DNA from: Actinidia chinensis | Taxonomy: Eukaryota; Streptophyta; Magnoliopsida; Ericales; Actinidiaceae | Reading direction: 5' to 3' | DNA: 27,500 nt | NCBI GenBank assembly: GCA_009663005.1 | Contig: VIGQ01000470.1 | Coordinates: forward strand, 72,501-100,000 | Shown here: piece by piece, positions 1 to 11,440 of the stretch | Numbering within the stretch: position 1 is the first letter of the stretch | How the letters are laid out: every line of letters begins with the position of its first letter | Notes under the pieces: model-generated | The model's input: only the letters and a program-made list of their open reading frames with translations | Databases searched by the model: none | Told to the model about the DNA's origin: nothing | Made by a program: the position numbers and the translations under genes

Positions 1-209
1 TCAAGATTCAGGTGTTGACCTCAATTAGCCTCACTCATTAGTAAATCAAAATAAATAATGTCAAGACTTGAGTTCCCCATTCCCTCTCAGGATTAAGAGT
101 CAATTGTAAATAAGTAAGTAAGATTTCATATAAAGCGACAATTTTATATAATTTACTTTCTAACGATGATCCAATTCAGTGTATTCGATAATACACTAAT
201 CTTTAACCT
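1..209. other. Host flank, no gene seen
   Basis: AT-rich sequence left of element A. I see no open frame, RNA gene or repeat here. It ends at the 5-bp target duplication that borders element A. Confidence 0.5.
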
Positions 210-214
210 AGAAT
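210..214. repeat. Left target site duplication of element A (AGAAT)
   Basis: AGAAT directly precedes the left end of element A and recurs right after its right end at 9295-9299. A 5-bp duplication is the usual footprint of Ty3/gypsy integrase. The perfect match shows that 215-9294 is one insertion with both original borders. Confidence 0.9.
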
Positions 215-2145
215 TGATTCGCACCCAGAAGTGAATTCTTTCCGCAAGTGTTGGGTTCAAATTAATAATAATCCTCGAAGTAGGAGCATCGATCCACGAG
301 GAGTAGTGCCAGGAGAAAAACAAAATACTAAAACAATCATCTCAGCTAACATTAATCCTAACTTATGCTTCAAAAAGAGAAATAAAAATCGTAACTAAGG
401 TTTTTGGTTCGATTAATTAATTCGAACTAGAAAATAATAAAACTGATTTAAACTGATCAATAAAAACGACTCGGACTTAATTGATCCAATCAACAAGTCT
501 CACGGAATCCAAATGGAGGAGTAATATAACTCAAATCCTTCAATTACGTCGTGAGTCTCAGATTCGGAGGATTTAACCTTTAAAAACAATTATTTTTTCA
601 ATCTTCAATTTGTGCAACAAATGTTAAAATGAACTCAACTCACGCATAAACGTTACAAGGCAGCATATATACTGAGCTAGCAATTTATGTATACACGTTA
701 CTTAGTATAAATCTGATTGTTATAATCAAGGTCGCACATCATCGATTCACCGTAGCAACATATGATGAACCCACTCACGCATAAACGTTAACAGACAATG
801 TATATATAGGCTTCATCCACTCATTGTGTTTACCAAACATAATAGGACATCCCAGTTTTTGAAAATATCTAAAAGAGAGAAGAAAAAAAAAAATCAAGAA
901 AATACAGCAGTGATATTTAAAATACCTCCATTGTTTGATCACTTGATACCCTATCAACCTTCACAAGCGATCCCAAGTTAGGAAAAATTAGCCAAGCAGG
1001 GCTAACGAAAACCCCCAAAATGAGCATTAAAAGGTATTATGGTAAAAAGTGTATTAAATTAATAAAAACTTAAAAGTAATTACAAAAATAATGAAAACCT
1101 AAGAGCAATATGAAAAAACTAAACTAAGAGGACTGCTAAAAATCTTAAAAAATAAAGTATCTTTCGTTTCATAAGACATATGAAAAAAATTATAGGACTT
1201 TACAAATTCGAGTTCTAGTAGGTTTAGGTTTCATGCCAAGTTTTCTTTTCTAGCCCTATGCCCAGCTCGATTTGGCACCTTGCTCGGTTCAGAAAATGAC
1301 TATTAGAGATAAAGTTTGTAGATCTTGATTTTTCTTCCCACTCACAAAAATCAGATCAATTATAGATCGCTAAATTTGCCTTGGAGTCGAAACTATAAAA
1401 GAAGAGTTCGAACCCCTAAGGCAAAACCCCCAATTTCAGCTCTTGGTGTTTATAAACTGTAGGATAGAGAGTGTGAAGGTTAATTTTTATTTTTCTTCTT
1501 AGCGTTCGAAACCCTAAATTGGGCATTCGAACTCTAATGACCAAAATTTTTACCCGTATCGTGCAGTTCAATTTTGACAACTTTAGAGATCAATTTGCCA
1601 ATGCCAAGAGGACAAAATTGAGACATTGGGAGTTTTATTTCATCATAACTTTCAAAAATCAGGTCATCAATGGATTCGGATATCGAAGTAAAACGTTTTA
1701 GGCTCTATAAAATACGAAGATAGGTTTTTCTTCATCGATTTGCTTAGCGTTCGAACGCTTGTATTCCTTACATTTTGGAGAGAGTTCGAACCTATAAGTG
1801 TAATTTTAGTCTTTTTGACATTTTTTTTCCTCTTAGTCTATTTTGAAGCTCTTGGAGGAGTCCAGTTACAACTATCGTTAGACTAGACGTAAACTTGCAT
1901 AAGTTTGTGAGATCTTTCCAAGTGCATCTTTCACTCTATTCGGGACTATTGGCTATATTTTGACAAATGGCATGCACATACTCCGTCTCACTTTCATGGC
2001 TCTAAATCTTCTTTTTGTCATCATTTATTGCTATGAAGTCAAAACACGACTTAAGTACAAAATAATTTTTTTATAATTAAACTTAAAAGTAGGGGTAAGC
2101 TAGTAGGTTTAACGACGCTTGGAACTCAAGTATGCAGTCCAATCA
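215..2145 (-). repeat. 3' LTR of element A
   Basis: Direct copy of 7360-9294, 1931 bp. In element orientation it starts TGATTGGACTGC at 2145 and ends GCGAATCA at 215, the TG...CA ends expected of an LTR. Landmarks shared with the other copy include a block around 470-580 (matching 7620-7740) and repeated TTCGAA palindromes at 1407, 1505, 1526, 1750 and 1785. The region aligned with the TATA box of element B (23021) reads TATAATTTT here, so the promoter has probably decayed. Small open frames inside (for example 1519-1701) do not resemble any family I know and are not annotated as genes. Confidence 0.88.
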
Positions 2146-5090
2146 CACACCAACTAACCTTTTGCTAGTCTCTAGCAAAAACTAAGAAAAAAAATAAATC
2201 TCCATTGCGTAAGAGTCCCGAAGACATTGTTCTGAGTATGCATCAGCTTTAAACCCTGGATTTTTCCTAGGGACGACTGGTTGTGTCTCGTGAGGGCTTT
2301 CAGTGATTGATCCACAAAACATCAAAGCATGCATGTATCAAAATAATTAAGAACAGTTTATCATAAAAATACCAATGCAAGCAATTCAAATCAAACCAAC
2401 CCAATCAAGACTAAGCAATCAACAAACCGTCAAGTGCAATAATATAAAAGAAAGATTTACGTTGTGAAGTTGATTTTAGAGTCGTATTTCCAAATTTTAA
2501 TTGTTACGCATCCATAACAACAACCTATAGCCTCAATTCAAAACTCACAAGTCAAAATACTCTCAACAATAGGACCACACAAGTTTCTTTCAGGGATTGC
2601 TCATTATATGGTAAGTGTAAAGTAACGCAAAGAGAGCAATCCCAATTTCAAAACTGCAAAAGTGTTAAGTGTTTATCGACTTGGACATAGCTTCACGAAG
2701 GATTATTTACTGTTAAGCAACAAGTTGTGAATTTGACTGATGGTTTTTTACATGAAAGCATTCAAAGACTTATGTAATTCCAGATATTTGAGGTCATGAA
2801 TAAAAGAGTAGTCCAGAAGTAGAAAGGAGATACAGGGGTAATAAATCTCAACATATGCATGCCCACTACACTGCCAACTTAATAAGCATACACTTTAAAA
2901 CTTTCTCTTATTTTATACTGTTCGTCTTTGGACTCTTTTTTTCTTCTTTTTTTTCGTTTCTTGTCTTTTTTTCATTCCCCTTCCTCCGTTGTTTTTAACT
3001 TCTCAAAAATTAACTCCAAGACAATGTGGTTTTTTGAGATTTCTTATGGGATAATTACTGAAGAGAATGACAGAAAAAAAGATATACGTGAATTGACCTC
3101 AATGTAATGAAATCCGGTATGGTGTAAAGTATGTAAAAATGTGTCAAAAATTCTAATTATTACCACTAACAGGAAAACCAAATTCAAAAAAATTGAAGCT
3201 ATTTAAATAATGAAGTCAACAAATTTCTTGAGTACAGGTAAAACACTCACAAAAATGATTCATGACTCTACAACTACAGATATAAAAAACTCCACTTTAG
3301 ATGCAATTACGTGGATTATATAGTTTCACGTTAAAAACATGACTTGTGCGTAGTGTAGGAATTATAACAGTCTCCTCTCTATTAGATACAACCACAGGGA
3401 CAGTAAAGTATACGCATGCAAGATGGACTTGACATGATAATCCGCTTAAAAATATCGTATTATACAAAGCACTAGTTGCTTCAATATCTTTGAAAATAGA
3501 ATACAATGATTAGTCTGGGTCCCAAAAACTAAGACATCTCAAACCCCCACAATATACAAAGATCAAATTATAAATATGGAATGCAAAGGTCACAATGTAA
3601 TTCAAGAACTAGAAAATCAACTGTTTCAGATGCATGGGAAGTAAATAAACAGTGTTAACATATTTTTAAAAAAAAATAATAATTTAAAAAAAAAACTAGA
3701 CTAAACTATGAAGTACTCCCCAAAATAGATATGAGATTCTCCGAAATGACAGCAGAAAATTAACTCACGACAGGGAAACAGAAGCGAAAGGGTGGGGACA
3801 AACACCTCGCCCCCAACTAGAATCTAAAACTATCTCTAAACTCGGCTTACTTAAGAACCCAGTATACAACAAAACATGAAATCAAAAGATTTCAATTCAA
3901 TCAAAAGGAGTGGATCAGTCAATCCACACCCTTAACCTATCCTGCGTCAAAGTCAAGATTAGGCTTCAATCGAGGCCCCTTAACTTTAAAAACTTGAGGT
4001 GAAAAAAATGAAAATCAGGCCACCTATTTGAAGTTTAGACGGAAATTAAATGTTAATCGAGAATGTATAGACAAACCTTATGACCAATTTCAAAGATTTA
4101 ACGCAAATAGTTGGTCATGCACAGTTCATCTTGATTTTTTTAACTTCGGTAGTCCATGACAAATGTATTAAAAACTTTTAATTATTAAAACTACAAATTA
4201 GGGGTCCAAATGACTACATGCATAAAAGAATTACTCCTACCCTATCAAGTAAACTAGATTCCTTAAAAAGCCTTACACATGGATTCCAATTGAGTTCATT
4301 CGATCACTCAAAACTAGAGCCCCTCTCAATTGGATGCCTCTATAGATTCACTGTCCACAATGCTCAATGAAATTTACCTTTTTCAAATCTGGTTTTTAAA
4401 AGGGGGTGTCGAACCTCTGATATTGTGTACCACCGTGAATGATGTTGGCCTTCTAAGGTTATATTTAAATAAAAGTTTAAGGTAGCCATTCCTACAATGA
4501 ATAATGGCATCGATGTTGCTAGGAATGTAATCCTAAAATACTAAGCATATGTGCTTAGAAGACTCGGACGCCAAGGTGGGATTCCAAAATAATAAAAATA
4601 ACTAGATAGTAGAGACCGTATCAACTTGGATAAGCACATCTCTACGGACACCTCTTCTCGGGACCTTATGGAATCGATCGTCTAACTCGAGTGGTCTGTA
4701 ACACGTGTTGGCTTTAAGGTCTCCTATACCTAGTTCTTTATATACAGAGTTGGCAAAAGATTAACGCTTAGAACCTAGGTCAAGAAGACCAAGGCTCGAT
4801 TGAGCCTATAACCCCTATTATACATTAAAATTATAGGGACCAATTGGGGTACTTATATTTTGCACCACAGACTTGCATTGAAGAAGTGCCCTTTAACTTT
4901 ATTAATCATTGTAGTATCTTTTGACTGCAACTTACTTTTAAAGTACACAGTCCTTCAAGAACTTGGCATAAAGAAGTATTTATTTACTAGCATCTAACAA
5001 GGAAATTGATTCGAACTATTGAAGACGTCATAGATTTTAGCATTAAAATGCGGGCTTTACGATAACTTTGGGCACCTAGGGGGAATGGGC
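2146..5090. other. Interior of element A downstream of gag, no coding domain seen
   Basis: About 2.9 kb where an autonomous Athila element would carry pol. I looked for reverse transcriptase, RNase H and integrase motifs in all frames and saw none. The stretch is AT-rich with stops throughout. The part at about 3700-3830 (minus) matches 25325-25490 of element B, including a TTTGGGGGAG-like run. That motif is common in the untranslated region after the coding part of Athila elements. No clear purine-rich priming tract borders the LTR at 2146; only a weak purine-rich stretch (AAAAGGTTAG on the minus strand, near 2155-2165) is present. Confidence 0.55.
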
Positions 5091-5099
5091 ATGTTTCAA

Positions 5100-5470
5100 A
5101 TCCTCAATGGTATTCATTAGACCAATTCAGAATTACTTTTATGATCTTCTTTTACCTTGGTCCTTTTACTCTCACTCTTTTTACTTTCAGTTCATGTCTT
5201 AAAACCCTTAGATCATCATCCCCTTGTTTTATCTCTTTTGGTGCATGGTTTTGTCAATTTCTTTTTCATCTTAAGGGTCGTGATGGCTGTACTGCCTCAT
5301 GTGTTTTTTCAACATAATTTGTAGGTTAGGATTTTTGTTGGATTGAGCGGAGAATACCCTTGGTGGTGTGTAATGATAAAAAATTTTCAAGACAAACAGT
5401 TCATATTCTCAATTATTGTTCCATTCTTATAGCTATTCCAGGTTTGTGACTTTCATGCGTAGCTCATGAT
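5100..5470 (-). pseudogene. C-terminal gag remnant of element A shared with element B
   Basis: On the minus strand this stretch aligns by eye with 24740-24900 of element B. The shared part includes a lysine-rich run and a CATGCACCAAAAG-like block. There is no continuous frame. It extends the gag homology past the better-preserved part at 5480-6460. I cannot assign a domain to it. Confidence 0.45.
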
Positions 5471-5479
5471 CCTCATTTA

Positions 5480-6460
5480 TCTATTGGAGGTTAATATTGG
5501 CTTGCGGTTGGGCTGTGGTGCCAGAAAGGAATATGCATGGCACAGTTTTGAGGCAAGGTTAGGGAGCATATGATGGGGGTGCATGGTATGGTTGTGGTTG
5601 TGATTGAAGGTTTTGGGGATTTTGAGAAAAATGCTACATGTTTTGTTGCCCCTTTTGTCGTCACCCAAAGTTAGGATGGTTCCTCCAACCAGGATTGTAT
5701 GTGTTGGTGTAGGGATTATTCCCACTTCTTGAAAATTGACCTACCGTATTAACCTGCCTACGTGCCTCTTTCACCCCGCCATAATTGGACACACATCAGT
5801 GCAATGGTCCATTGTGTCACAAAGTGCAACACATTGAAGATGACTCTTTTGAAAAACTTGACTTGAGGTGGCCTTTAGCGAGTGCCAAGCCTCACTTTGT
5901 TTTTGAAAGGTAGTGAGTTTTGCATTAAAATCGTCATTACCTCCAAATGATACTTAATAACCTAATGTTGTGCAGAGATGTGGAAAGTATAAAAACACAA
6001 ACAGGTCTATTCATATTATTTGGTCTAGTGCATTAACCCAATCACTTGTCAATTAGCCAATAATAAAAAACTCAAAAGCTTGTTCAGTGATTTTTTCAGA
6101 AAAATTCTCGCACACATGGACTCGAACAAACGTCTTTATTTGTGCAGGACAATGAAAGAATAGAGATATTGATGATGTGCCATGGTTGGGTGGAAAATTA
6201 TGATGTGGGCATGCAATGAGGAGGTCTTGATGAATCTTTCCCAATTGGAAGAAAACTATCACCACTATTCGGTACAAAACTGAAAGATAGCTATGAGTGT
6301 GCCTCCGTACGATTTTCGGGGAAGGGAAGGAACTTTTTCAAGAACTCCCCTTCCATGGCATTCCATAAATTGAATGGACCTAAGTCCTCAAAGAATAAAC
6401 CAAAATTTTCGCTTTGTCCTTTATAGTGAATGGAAAAGGTTAAAAGTTAGAAGAATGTTT
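5480..6460 (-). pseudogene. gag: Degenerate Athila-type gag (capsid) gene of element A
   Basis: Gag is the structural protein that packages retrotransposon RNA. Reading from 6460 down, frames jump but order is kept: KDKAKFW near 6420, FLKKF near 6335, a lysine-aspartate-leucine/CPHH block near 6210-6240 and then a terminal stretch NPYTNTYNPGWRNHPNFG at about 5725-5670. These are hallmark blocks of plant Athila-like gag, in family order. The last block is followed by a TGA where tryptophan is expected. Frameshifts and stops occur about every 50-80 codons, so no protein can be made. No zinc knuckle could be found. Family assignment is from motif memory. Confidence 0.75.
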
Positions 6461-6469
6461 CTAGGCATG

Positions 6470-7337
6470 ATATCTTGTGAAAAATGAACAGCATCCTCAA
6501 AATCTTTCAAAGCGTGTAAGGTCTCTCAGACTCACTACATAAAACTGTGGCAAAGCTTGTAAATTTCTGATTTAAGATTTAACGTGGTATGATGCGCGGG
6601 AATTACTATTAGTGAAATGGTAGTTACTTGTATGATTCATGTAATCCCTCATTATACGAGTTTGGGCTGACTTCTCCTGCATTATTAATCGCTCTTTCAT
6701 GGTCATCACTTTACCCTATCCAACCCCATGTTGCCCGTTTGTGCTCCACCTAAAAGCTGTCCCACAGGATCTTGTTCGTTGATGATTCAATGGGTATAGG
6801 TTCAATATTAACCAAAAGAAAGAAATTCGGGGTAGGTCTATCGGAACTAGACCAAACAAGTAATGGAGTCAAATATCCTAAAGGTTAATACACCATGGGT
6901 CGACTCGACTCTAAATGGTTTGGTGATCCCTGAAGTATGAGGACATACAACTGCAATGCACACATAAAACACGTATATTCCACCCGATAAATATAATCTC
7001 TATGGATATATCAGCCACCGATTAAAAAAAGCAATCAATAACTCCCAACGAACAACACAATTCTCCACATGCAATGCAAAACACCGATAAAAAAAATAGA
7101 ACAGAGCCTTGCCACCTCTAATCCGCCTCCTATCTAAATGAATGCCTAGACCCCTAAAAAATAAAAATACATAAATCCTAAAACTAATACACAAGGAATG
7201 GGACCAAGGTTACGAATGGCCTTAACCGTAGTTTTCATTGTGTAATAGATTGATGGTAATAGCCATCCACTGAATTTATTTCAAGGACTGAGGTTGGTTC
7301 TAGCACGCCTCTTGAAGTCCCTTGAGCGAAAGTATAC
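6470..7337 (-). other. Leader / 5' gag region of element A
   Basis: Region between the primer binding site and the recognisable capsid part. The first ~140 bases next to the primer site match element B just after its own primer site (23987-24095), including a shared CATCAATCTA block and GGCTTAGGCCATT-like block. This shows the two are copies of one family. No intact frame is present. Confidence 0.6.
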
Positions 7338-7352
7338 TCCCCGGCAACGGCA
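7338..7352 (-). other. Primer binding site of element A (tRNA-Asp type)
   Basis: On the minus strand the sequence is TGCCGTTGCCGGGGA, beginning about 7 bases from the LTR edge. It matches the element B site TGGCGCCGTTTCCGGGGA except for a short deletion. Both are complementary to the 3' end of plant tRNA-Asp. It fixes 7360-9294 as the 5' LTR and sets the minus orientation. Confidence 0.85.
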
Positions 7353-7359
7353 CAAAAAC

Positions 7360-9294
7360 TAATTCGATCCTAGAGTGAATTCTTTACCGCAAGTGTACGG
7401 ATCGCCGAAATTAGTAATAACATTTAAAGTACGAGTATGATTCACGAGGAAGTAATGCCAAGGTAGAAAAACATGGATAAACTAAAAACAAACGTCTCAA
7501 ACCTAATTAATCCTAACTTATACTTGAAAAAGAGAAAAATTAAAAATTATAACTTGATTTTTCGTGATTAAACGAATTTCTAAAATTAGGAAAAAAATTA
7601 AAACTGATTTAACTTGATAATAAAACGGACTCGGAAATTAATTGATCCAATAACAATCTCACGGAATTCAATGGAGAGTAAGTAATATATAACTCAAATC
7701 TTTTGGAACTACGTCGGAGTATCGGATTCGGAGGATTTAATTTTTTAAAAAATAATCTTCTTTCAATCTTCAATTCATTGTAACAAATATAATGAACCCA
7801 ACCACGCATAAACTTACAAGGCAAAGTATATATTGAGTCAGAAATTCAATAGATAAACGTTAATTTAAATAAATTGGTTATTATAATCAAGGTGTGAAAT
7901 ATCGTTCACGTAGACATATGATGAACCCCAACTTCACGCATAAAGTTATAAGGGTAACGTATATATTAAGGCAGCAATCCAGGCATATGTGTTACCCGAT
8001 ATAATAGGACGTCCCAATTTTTAAAGTATCTAAAAAGAAGAGAAGAATAAAAAAATAAAACAAATATAGCATGATATTAAAATACCTCCATTGTTCATCC
8101 TTGCACCCAATTAACATTTCACAATCGATCCCGAGTTGGAAAAATTAGCCAAGCATGGCTAACAAAAATAAACAATGATGTATTGAAAGTATTACGATAA
8201 AAAAAGTTATATTAATTATAAAAAACTTAAAAATAGTTACAAAAATAATATAAATCTAGGAGCAAGATGAAAAACTAAACTAAGAGGATGTAAACAAAAC
8301 CCTTAAAAATAAAAGTCATCTTCATTCATAAGACATAAGGAAGTATTGTATAGAACTTTACAATTCAGTCCAATAGGGTTAGAATTCCTGCCAAATTTCC
8401 TTTTCTGTCCCATATGTTTAACTCGATTTTGGCCCTTAACCTCGATTTCAACAAAGACTATTTAGGAAAAAAGTTGTAGTATTGAATTCTTCTTTCCAAT
8501 CACAAATTCAGATTCAATGGAGATCGTTAAAAAAAGTTATGACCAAAATACTGGGATGATTTTCAAAATAATTCACTAAATTTGCCCTTGGCGTTCGAAC
8601 TCTAAAAGAAGAGTTCGACCCCTAGGAAAAAATCAATTTCAGCTCTCGTGTTATTCAAACTGTAGGATAGAGAGTTCGAACGGTAACTTCCATTTTTTCT
8701 TCTAGAATCGAACCTAAATGGGTGTTCGCTCTCTAAGACCAAAATTTTTATCCGATTTGCAACTCAATTTTGACAACTTTAGAGATTGATTTAGGCGAAT
8801 ACCTCATTAGAGACAAAAAATTGTACTCCCTTGAGTTTTTCTTTACCATAGGCGTAAACCGTTATAGCCAAAATACGAAGACAGTTTTTTTTCTCATTGG
8901 CTTAGCGTTCGAAACGTATTCCTTTATAATTTTTGGAGTTTGAACGCTGAAGTTGTATTTAGCTTTTTTGACTTTTTTCTCCTCTTCTTAGTCTATTTTT
9001 TTAAAGTCTCTGGAGTCCATATATCACACTCTCGTTAGAAGTGAATTTCATAACTTTGTGAGATCTTTCAATGGTGTATCTTCATTCTGTTCCGGGTTAC
9101 GATTTTTGACATGCGTGCACATACTCTGTCTCACTTTCATGGCTCTAAATTCCCCTTTTTGTCATTATTTATCTGCAATGAACTCAAACACGACTTTAAA
9201 TACGAAATACGATAAAAATACATAATTAAACTAAACTAGGGGCCAACTTAGGTAGGTTTAACGGCGATTGGACTACAAGTATGCAGTCAAATCA
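7360..9294 (-). repeat. 5' LTR of element A
   Basis: 1935 bp, directly repeated at 215-2145 and inverted at 22102-23963. The outer end reads TGATTTGACTGC on the minus strand at 9294, and the inner edge abuts the primer binding site. At the place matching the TATA box of element B the sequence reads TATACAATAC (about 8346-8355, minus), a damaged TATA box. TTCGAA motifs lie near 8594, 8667 and 8906. Confidence 0.88.
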
Positions 9295-9299
9295 AGAAT
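9295..9299. repeat. Right target site duplication of element A (AGAAT)
   Basis: Exact partner of 210-214, immediately beyond the LTR end ATCA at 9291-9294. Confidence 0.9.
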
Positions 9300-9610
9300 C
9301 ATATACTCTAATGATTGAGATAAACTATCATATGATGCGAATTAGTCTACAAATTATAGAGGGTTGTGTGTTATAATTAAATGTGAAGGAGTGTATCAGT
9401 ACATAACTCAAATCACATAATCAAAGTGAAATTTGCCCTATAATTTTTACCAATTTTACTATTTTAGTTTACCCCTGCCATAACACATAACCTTAGATAT
9501 AATATTCTTTTCTGTAATTGGCAATACATTGAACTACTGGTTGGAAGTTGTGTCACGTCAAAAGGTAAATAAAAAAAAGGTAAAAGTAGATAGTCAACAT
9601 AGCATTACTC
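9300..9610. other. Host AT-rich spacer
   Basis: No open frame of note, no RNA gene and no recognisable repeat. Probably the continuation of the host sequence interrupted by element A. Confidence 0.4.
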
Positions 9611-9611
9611 G

Positions 9612-9840
9612 TTTCGGATAAACTTTGTTTTGGTTTATATAGTTATTTTTGTTTTTGAATTTTTTTTCTTTAGTGATCTTTTTTTAAATTAAATAAAATA
9701 TTTTAGACATTTTAGAAAAATTTTTCTTGTTAGATAACTGAAAAAAAAATTAAAATTTTAAAAAAGTTCACTAAAAATAAAAAAAAGTCAAAAAATCCAA
9801 AGAATATATTAAAACTAAAACAATTGTTTTGGACCTCAAA
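9612..9840. repeat. Fold-back (MITE-like) inverted repeat
   Basis: Two arms of roughly 75-95 bp face each other across a short AT-rich centre. The left arm (about 9615-9700) contains TTTAGTGATCTTTTTTT. The right arm (about 9745-9835) contains its imperfect complement AAAAAAGTTCACTAAAAA. The outer parts also pair (TTTGTTTTGG on the left, with an imperfect partner AAAACAATTG on the right). Such hairpin elements are typical non-autonomous DNA transposons, but AT-richness makes chance pairing easier. I could not identify a target duplication. Confidence 0.45.
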
Positions 9841-10425
9841 ATTACTCTCACACCCAGCACTCTCCAAACATAATGCCCATGGCCAAATGGTTTCTTTACC
9901 GGGCTAATGCCTAAGATCGAATTTTACTGCTGCGCAGTTTCATTTTTCCCCTATAACCAAATGGTAAAAGAAGAAGAAATGAAAATTAAAAAAAATTCAC
10001 AGGATTTAACCTTAATAACAAATTAAACTCTATTGTTTAATTATAACAAATCAAACTCTTGAATTTTAATCCGATCACATTTAAAACCTTCTATCAGTCT
10101 CCGTTCTATTATGCTTGATAGAATTAACTACTTTTTCCAAATAACTGAAAAAATGATGTCTTTCAATTATGGCTCATTTTTAAATTAAAATTGATGCAAA
10201 TAAAGTTCATTTTTAAGTTACAAGCTCAAGCAATTGCCGCAGCCCTTCACTTTCTTCCCCACTTAAATGATAAACACTCTCACTCCGCATCTCTGAGGTA
10301 ACCCTAGTCCTATGACTTCTTCAAAAACCTAATCACGACTTTGCTATTTTCACCACCTACCCAAGCCGCCATTACCTAACCACTAAAATCTCACATCCAA
10401 TTCAAAGCCCTAGTCCCCTAACTTT
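9841..10425. other. Host spacer, possible upstream region of a gene
   Basis: AT-rich sequence changing at about 10230 to a C- and T-rich, A-poor tract that resembles a plant promoter or 5' untranslated region on the plus strand. No coding domain is visible. Confidence 0.35.
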
Positions 10426-10432
10426 AGTTTCA

Positions 10433-10441
10433 AAACCCTAA
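10433..10441 (+). promoter_or_regulatory. Telo-box (AAACCCTAA)
   Basis: AAACCCTAA lies 16 bases before the ATG at 10457. This motif is common just upstream of, or in the 5' leader of, plant housekeeping and translation-related genes. Single copies also occur by chance, so this only mildly supports a gene start here. Confidence 0.35.
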
Positions 10442-10456
10442 ATAGTTGTGCAATCG

Positions 10457-10576
10457 ATGCCGCCGTATGTTTGCAACCACCTTCGCTGGCTTCAGCTGGT
10501 CAGCTCTCTCCCTCTCCCAAACCCTATATTTCTGGGTATAAGCTTGTTTCTTAGTTTTTATTCTCAAGTACTGTGA
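10457..10576 (+). CDS. Possible first exon or short ORF, unidentified
   Basis: An ATG at 10457 opens 39 codons, beginning MPPYVCNHLRWLQLV and ending at TGA 10574-10576. The first 14 codons are followed by a possible splice donor (CTG|GTCAGC at 10499), so the coding part may be only an exon. I do not recognise the protein. The C/T-rich leader and telo-box support a gene start. The Tat LTR begins 108 bp further on, so any downstream exons were displaced or lost. It may be a pseudogene or not a gene. Confidence 0.22.
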   Translation: MPPYVCNHLRWLQLVSSLPLPNPIFLGISLFLSFYSQVL

Positions 10577-10683
10577 GAAAAGAAAAGAAAAAAAATGGAT
10601 GATTTAAAGAGGAAAGAAAAGAAATGGAACTTTGCCCTTGTCACTTGTTTGGATGACTAAAGAGGAGAGAAATGATTTGAAAT

Positions 10684-11440
10684 TGTAGGGTTGTTATATG
10701 AAGAGAGGAGAGAAAATGGAGGATAGACACCCATGGCCGTCCTACGGCTTTGTGGGTAGCTCTGATCTCCTGAGCAACTGCTCTGCGATGCCTTGCCTGT
10801 GAGCACAAGAACAGTGAGGATTGTCGTCGGAGCTATTTTGGGGAAACGGCTCTCCGACGATCAAGTTCGACGTCCGGAATTTTAGAGAGAGAGAGTCTAT
10901 ATATCTTTTAAGAGTAAGTTTTCACATACCTCAATAAGAACAACAATGTTCTCCTTTATATCTGAACTCAGCATGTGGCTCGACGCTTGTTATGTCTGTG
11001 AGTGGGTAGCTGACCCAACCATGCCTCTACAGCGTGCTGGTAGCTTACCATCAACTGCCGACGTCTCCATCTGGGCATTGGGGCTATCAGAAGGTACTCT
11101 ACCATGCAAGTCATCCTCTATCCCTTGTCATTCTTTGGGATATTCACCGAATGTTGCTCTTTGTCCAAGCTTTCAGCGCGGTTATTATTCCAAGCTCGCT
11201 AAGCAGCGGCGTCTCGAGGGTAACGATGGCTTTAGCCTAGGAGGGCATTCGTCTGTAGTGGTGACTGCTCTGAGCTTCGACACAGAGGGGTCCCCGAGCT
11301 CGCTCCGTGGCGACAGTTGGTCGAGTACTCTATCCTAGCAAGGCGAATGTCGAATGGTGTTCGCATTGAGGACCACCGAGCTCCCTCTATAACAGTAGCT
11401 CTTAGGGGTTTCTACCTAACAAGGTCAGGTTATATTGTAT
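10684..11440 (-). repeat. 3' LTR of the Tat element
   Basis: Matches 25947-26885 in the same orientation, with recurring blocks: a TATGAA-AGAGGAGAG block at the left end, GCACAAGAA, a GTCGGAG...CTCCGAC hairpin, AGAGAGAGAG, ACAATGTTCT and AATGTCGAATGGTGTT. The right-hand copy carries an extra ~65-base stretch near its left end. On the minus strand an ATATAAAGG at 10961-10953 could be the promoter TATA box. The 130-codon plus-strand frame at 10946-11338 lies wholly inside this LTR, is not preserved in the other copy and is not called as a gene. The right boundary is set where the two copies stop matching. Confidence 0.7.

Larger units (their letters stand above)
215..9294 (-). mobile_element. 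Element A: complete Athila-like, gag-only LTR retrotransposon
   Basis: A 9.08-kb element read on the minus strand. In order from its 5' end it has a 5' LTR (9294-7360), a primer binding site (7352-7338), a leader, a gag remnant (about 6460-5480), a long non-coding stretch and a 3' LTR (2145-215). Identity rests on the two direct ~1.93-kb LTRs, the AGAAT target duplication, a primer site complementary to the 3' end of tRNA-Asp (typical of Athila and some related plant gypsy lineages) and Athila-type gag motifs. I find no protease, reverse transcriptase, RNase H or integrase motif in any frame of the interior, so it looks non-autonomous. The two LTRs differ by many substitutions and small indels, which implies an old insertion. 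Element B at 22102 belongs to the same family in the opposite orientation. Confidence 0.88.

Noticed and set aside
2100..7360. Search for reverse transcriptase and integrase in element A
   Set aside because: No catalytic motif was found in any frame, so pol was not annotated.
10946..11338. 130-codon plus-strand ORF
   Set aside because: It lies fully in the Tat LTR, its frame is not kept in the matching LTR copy (26300-26760), and it resembles no family.
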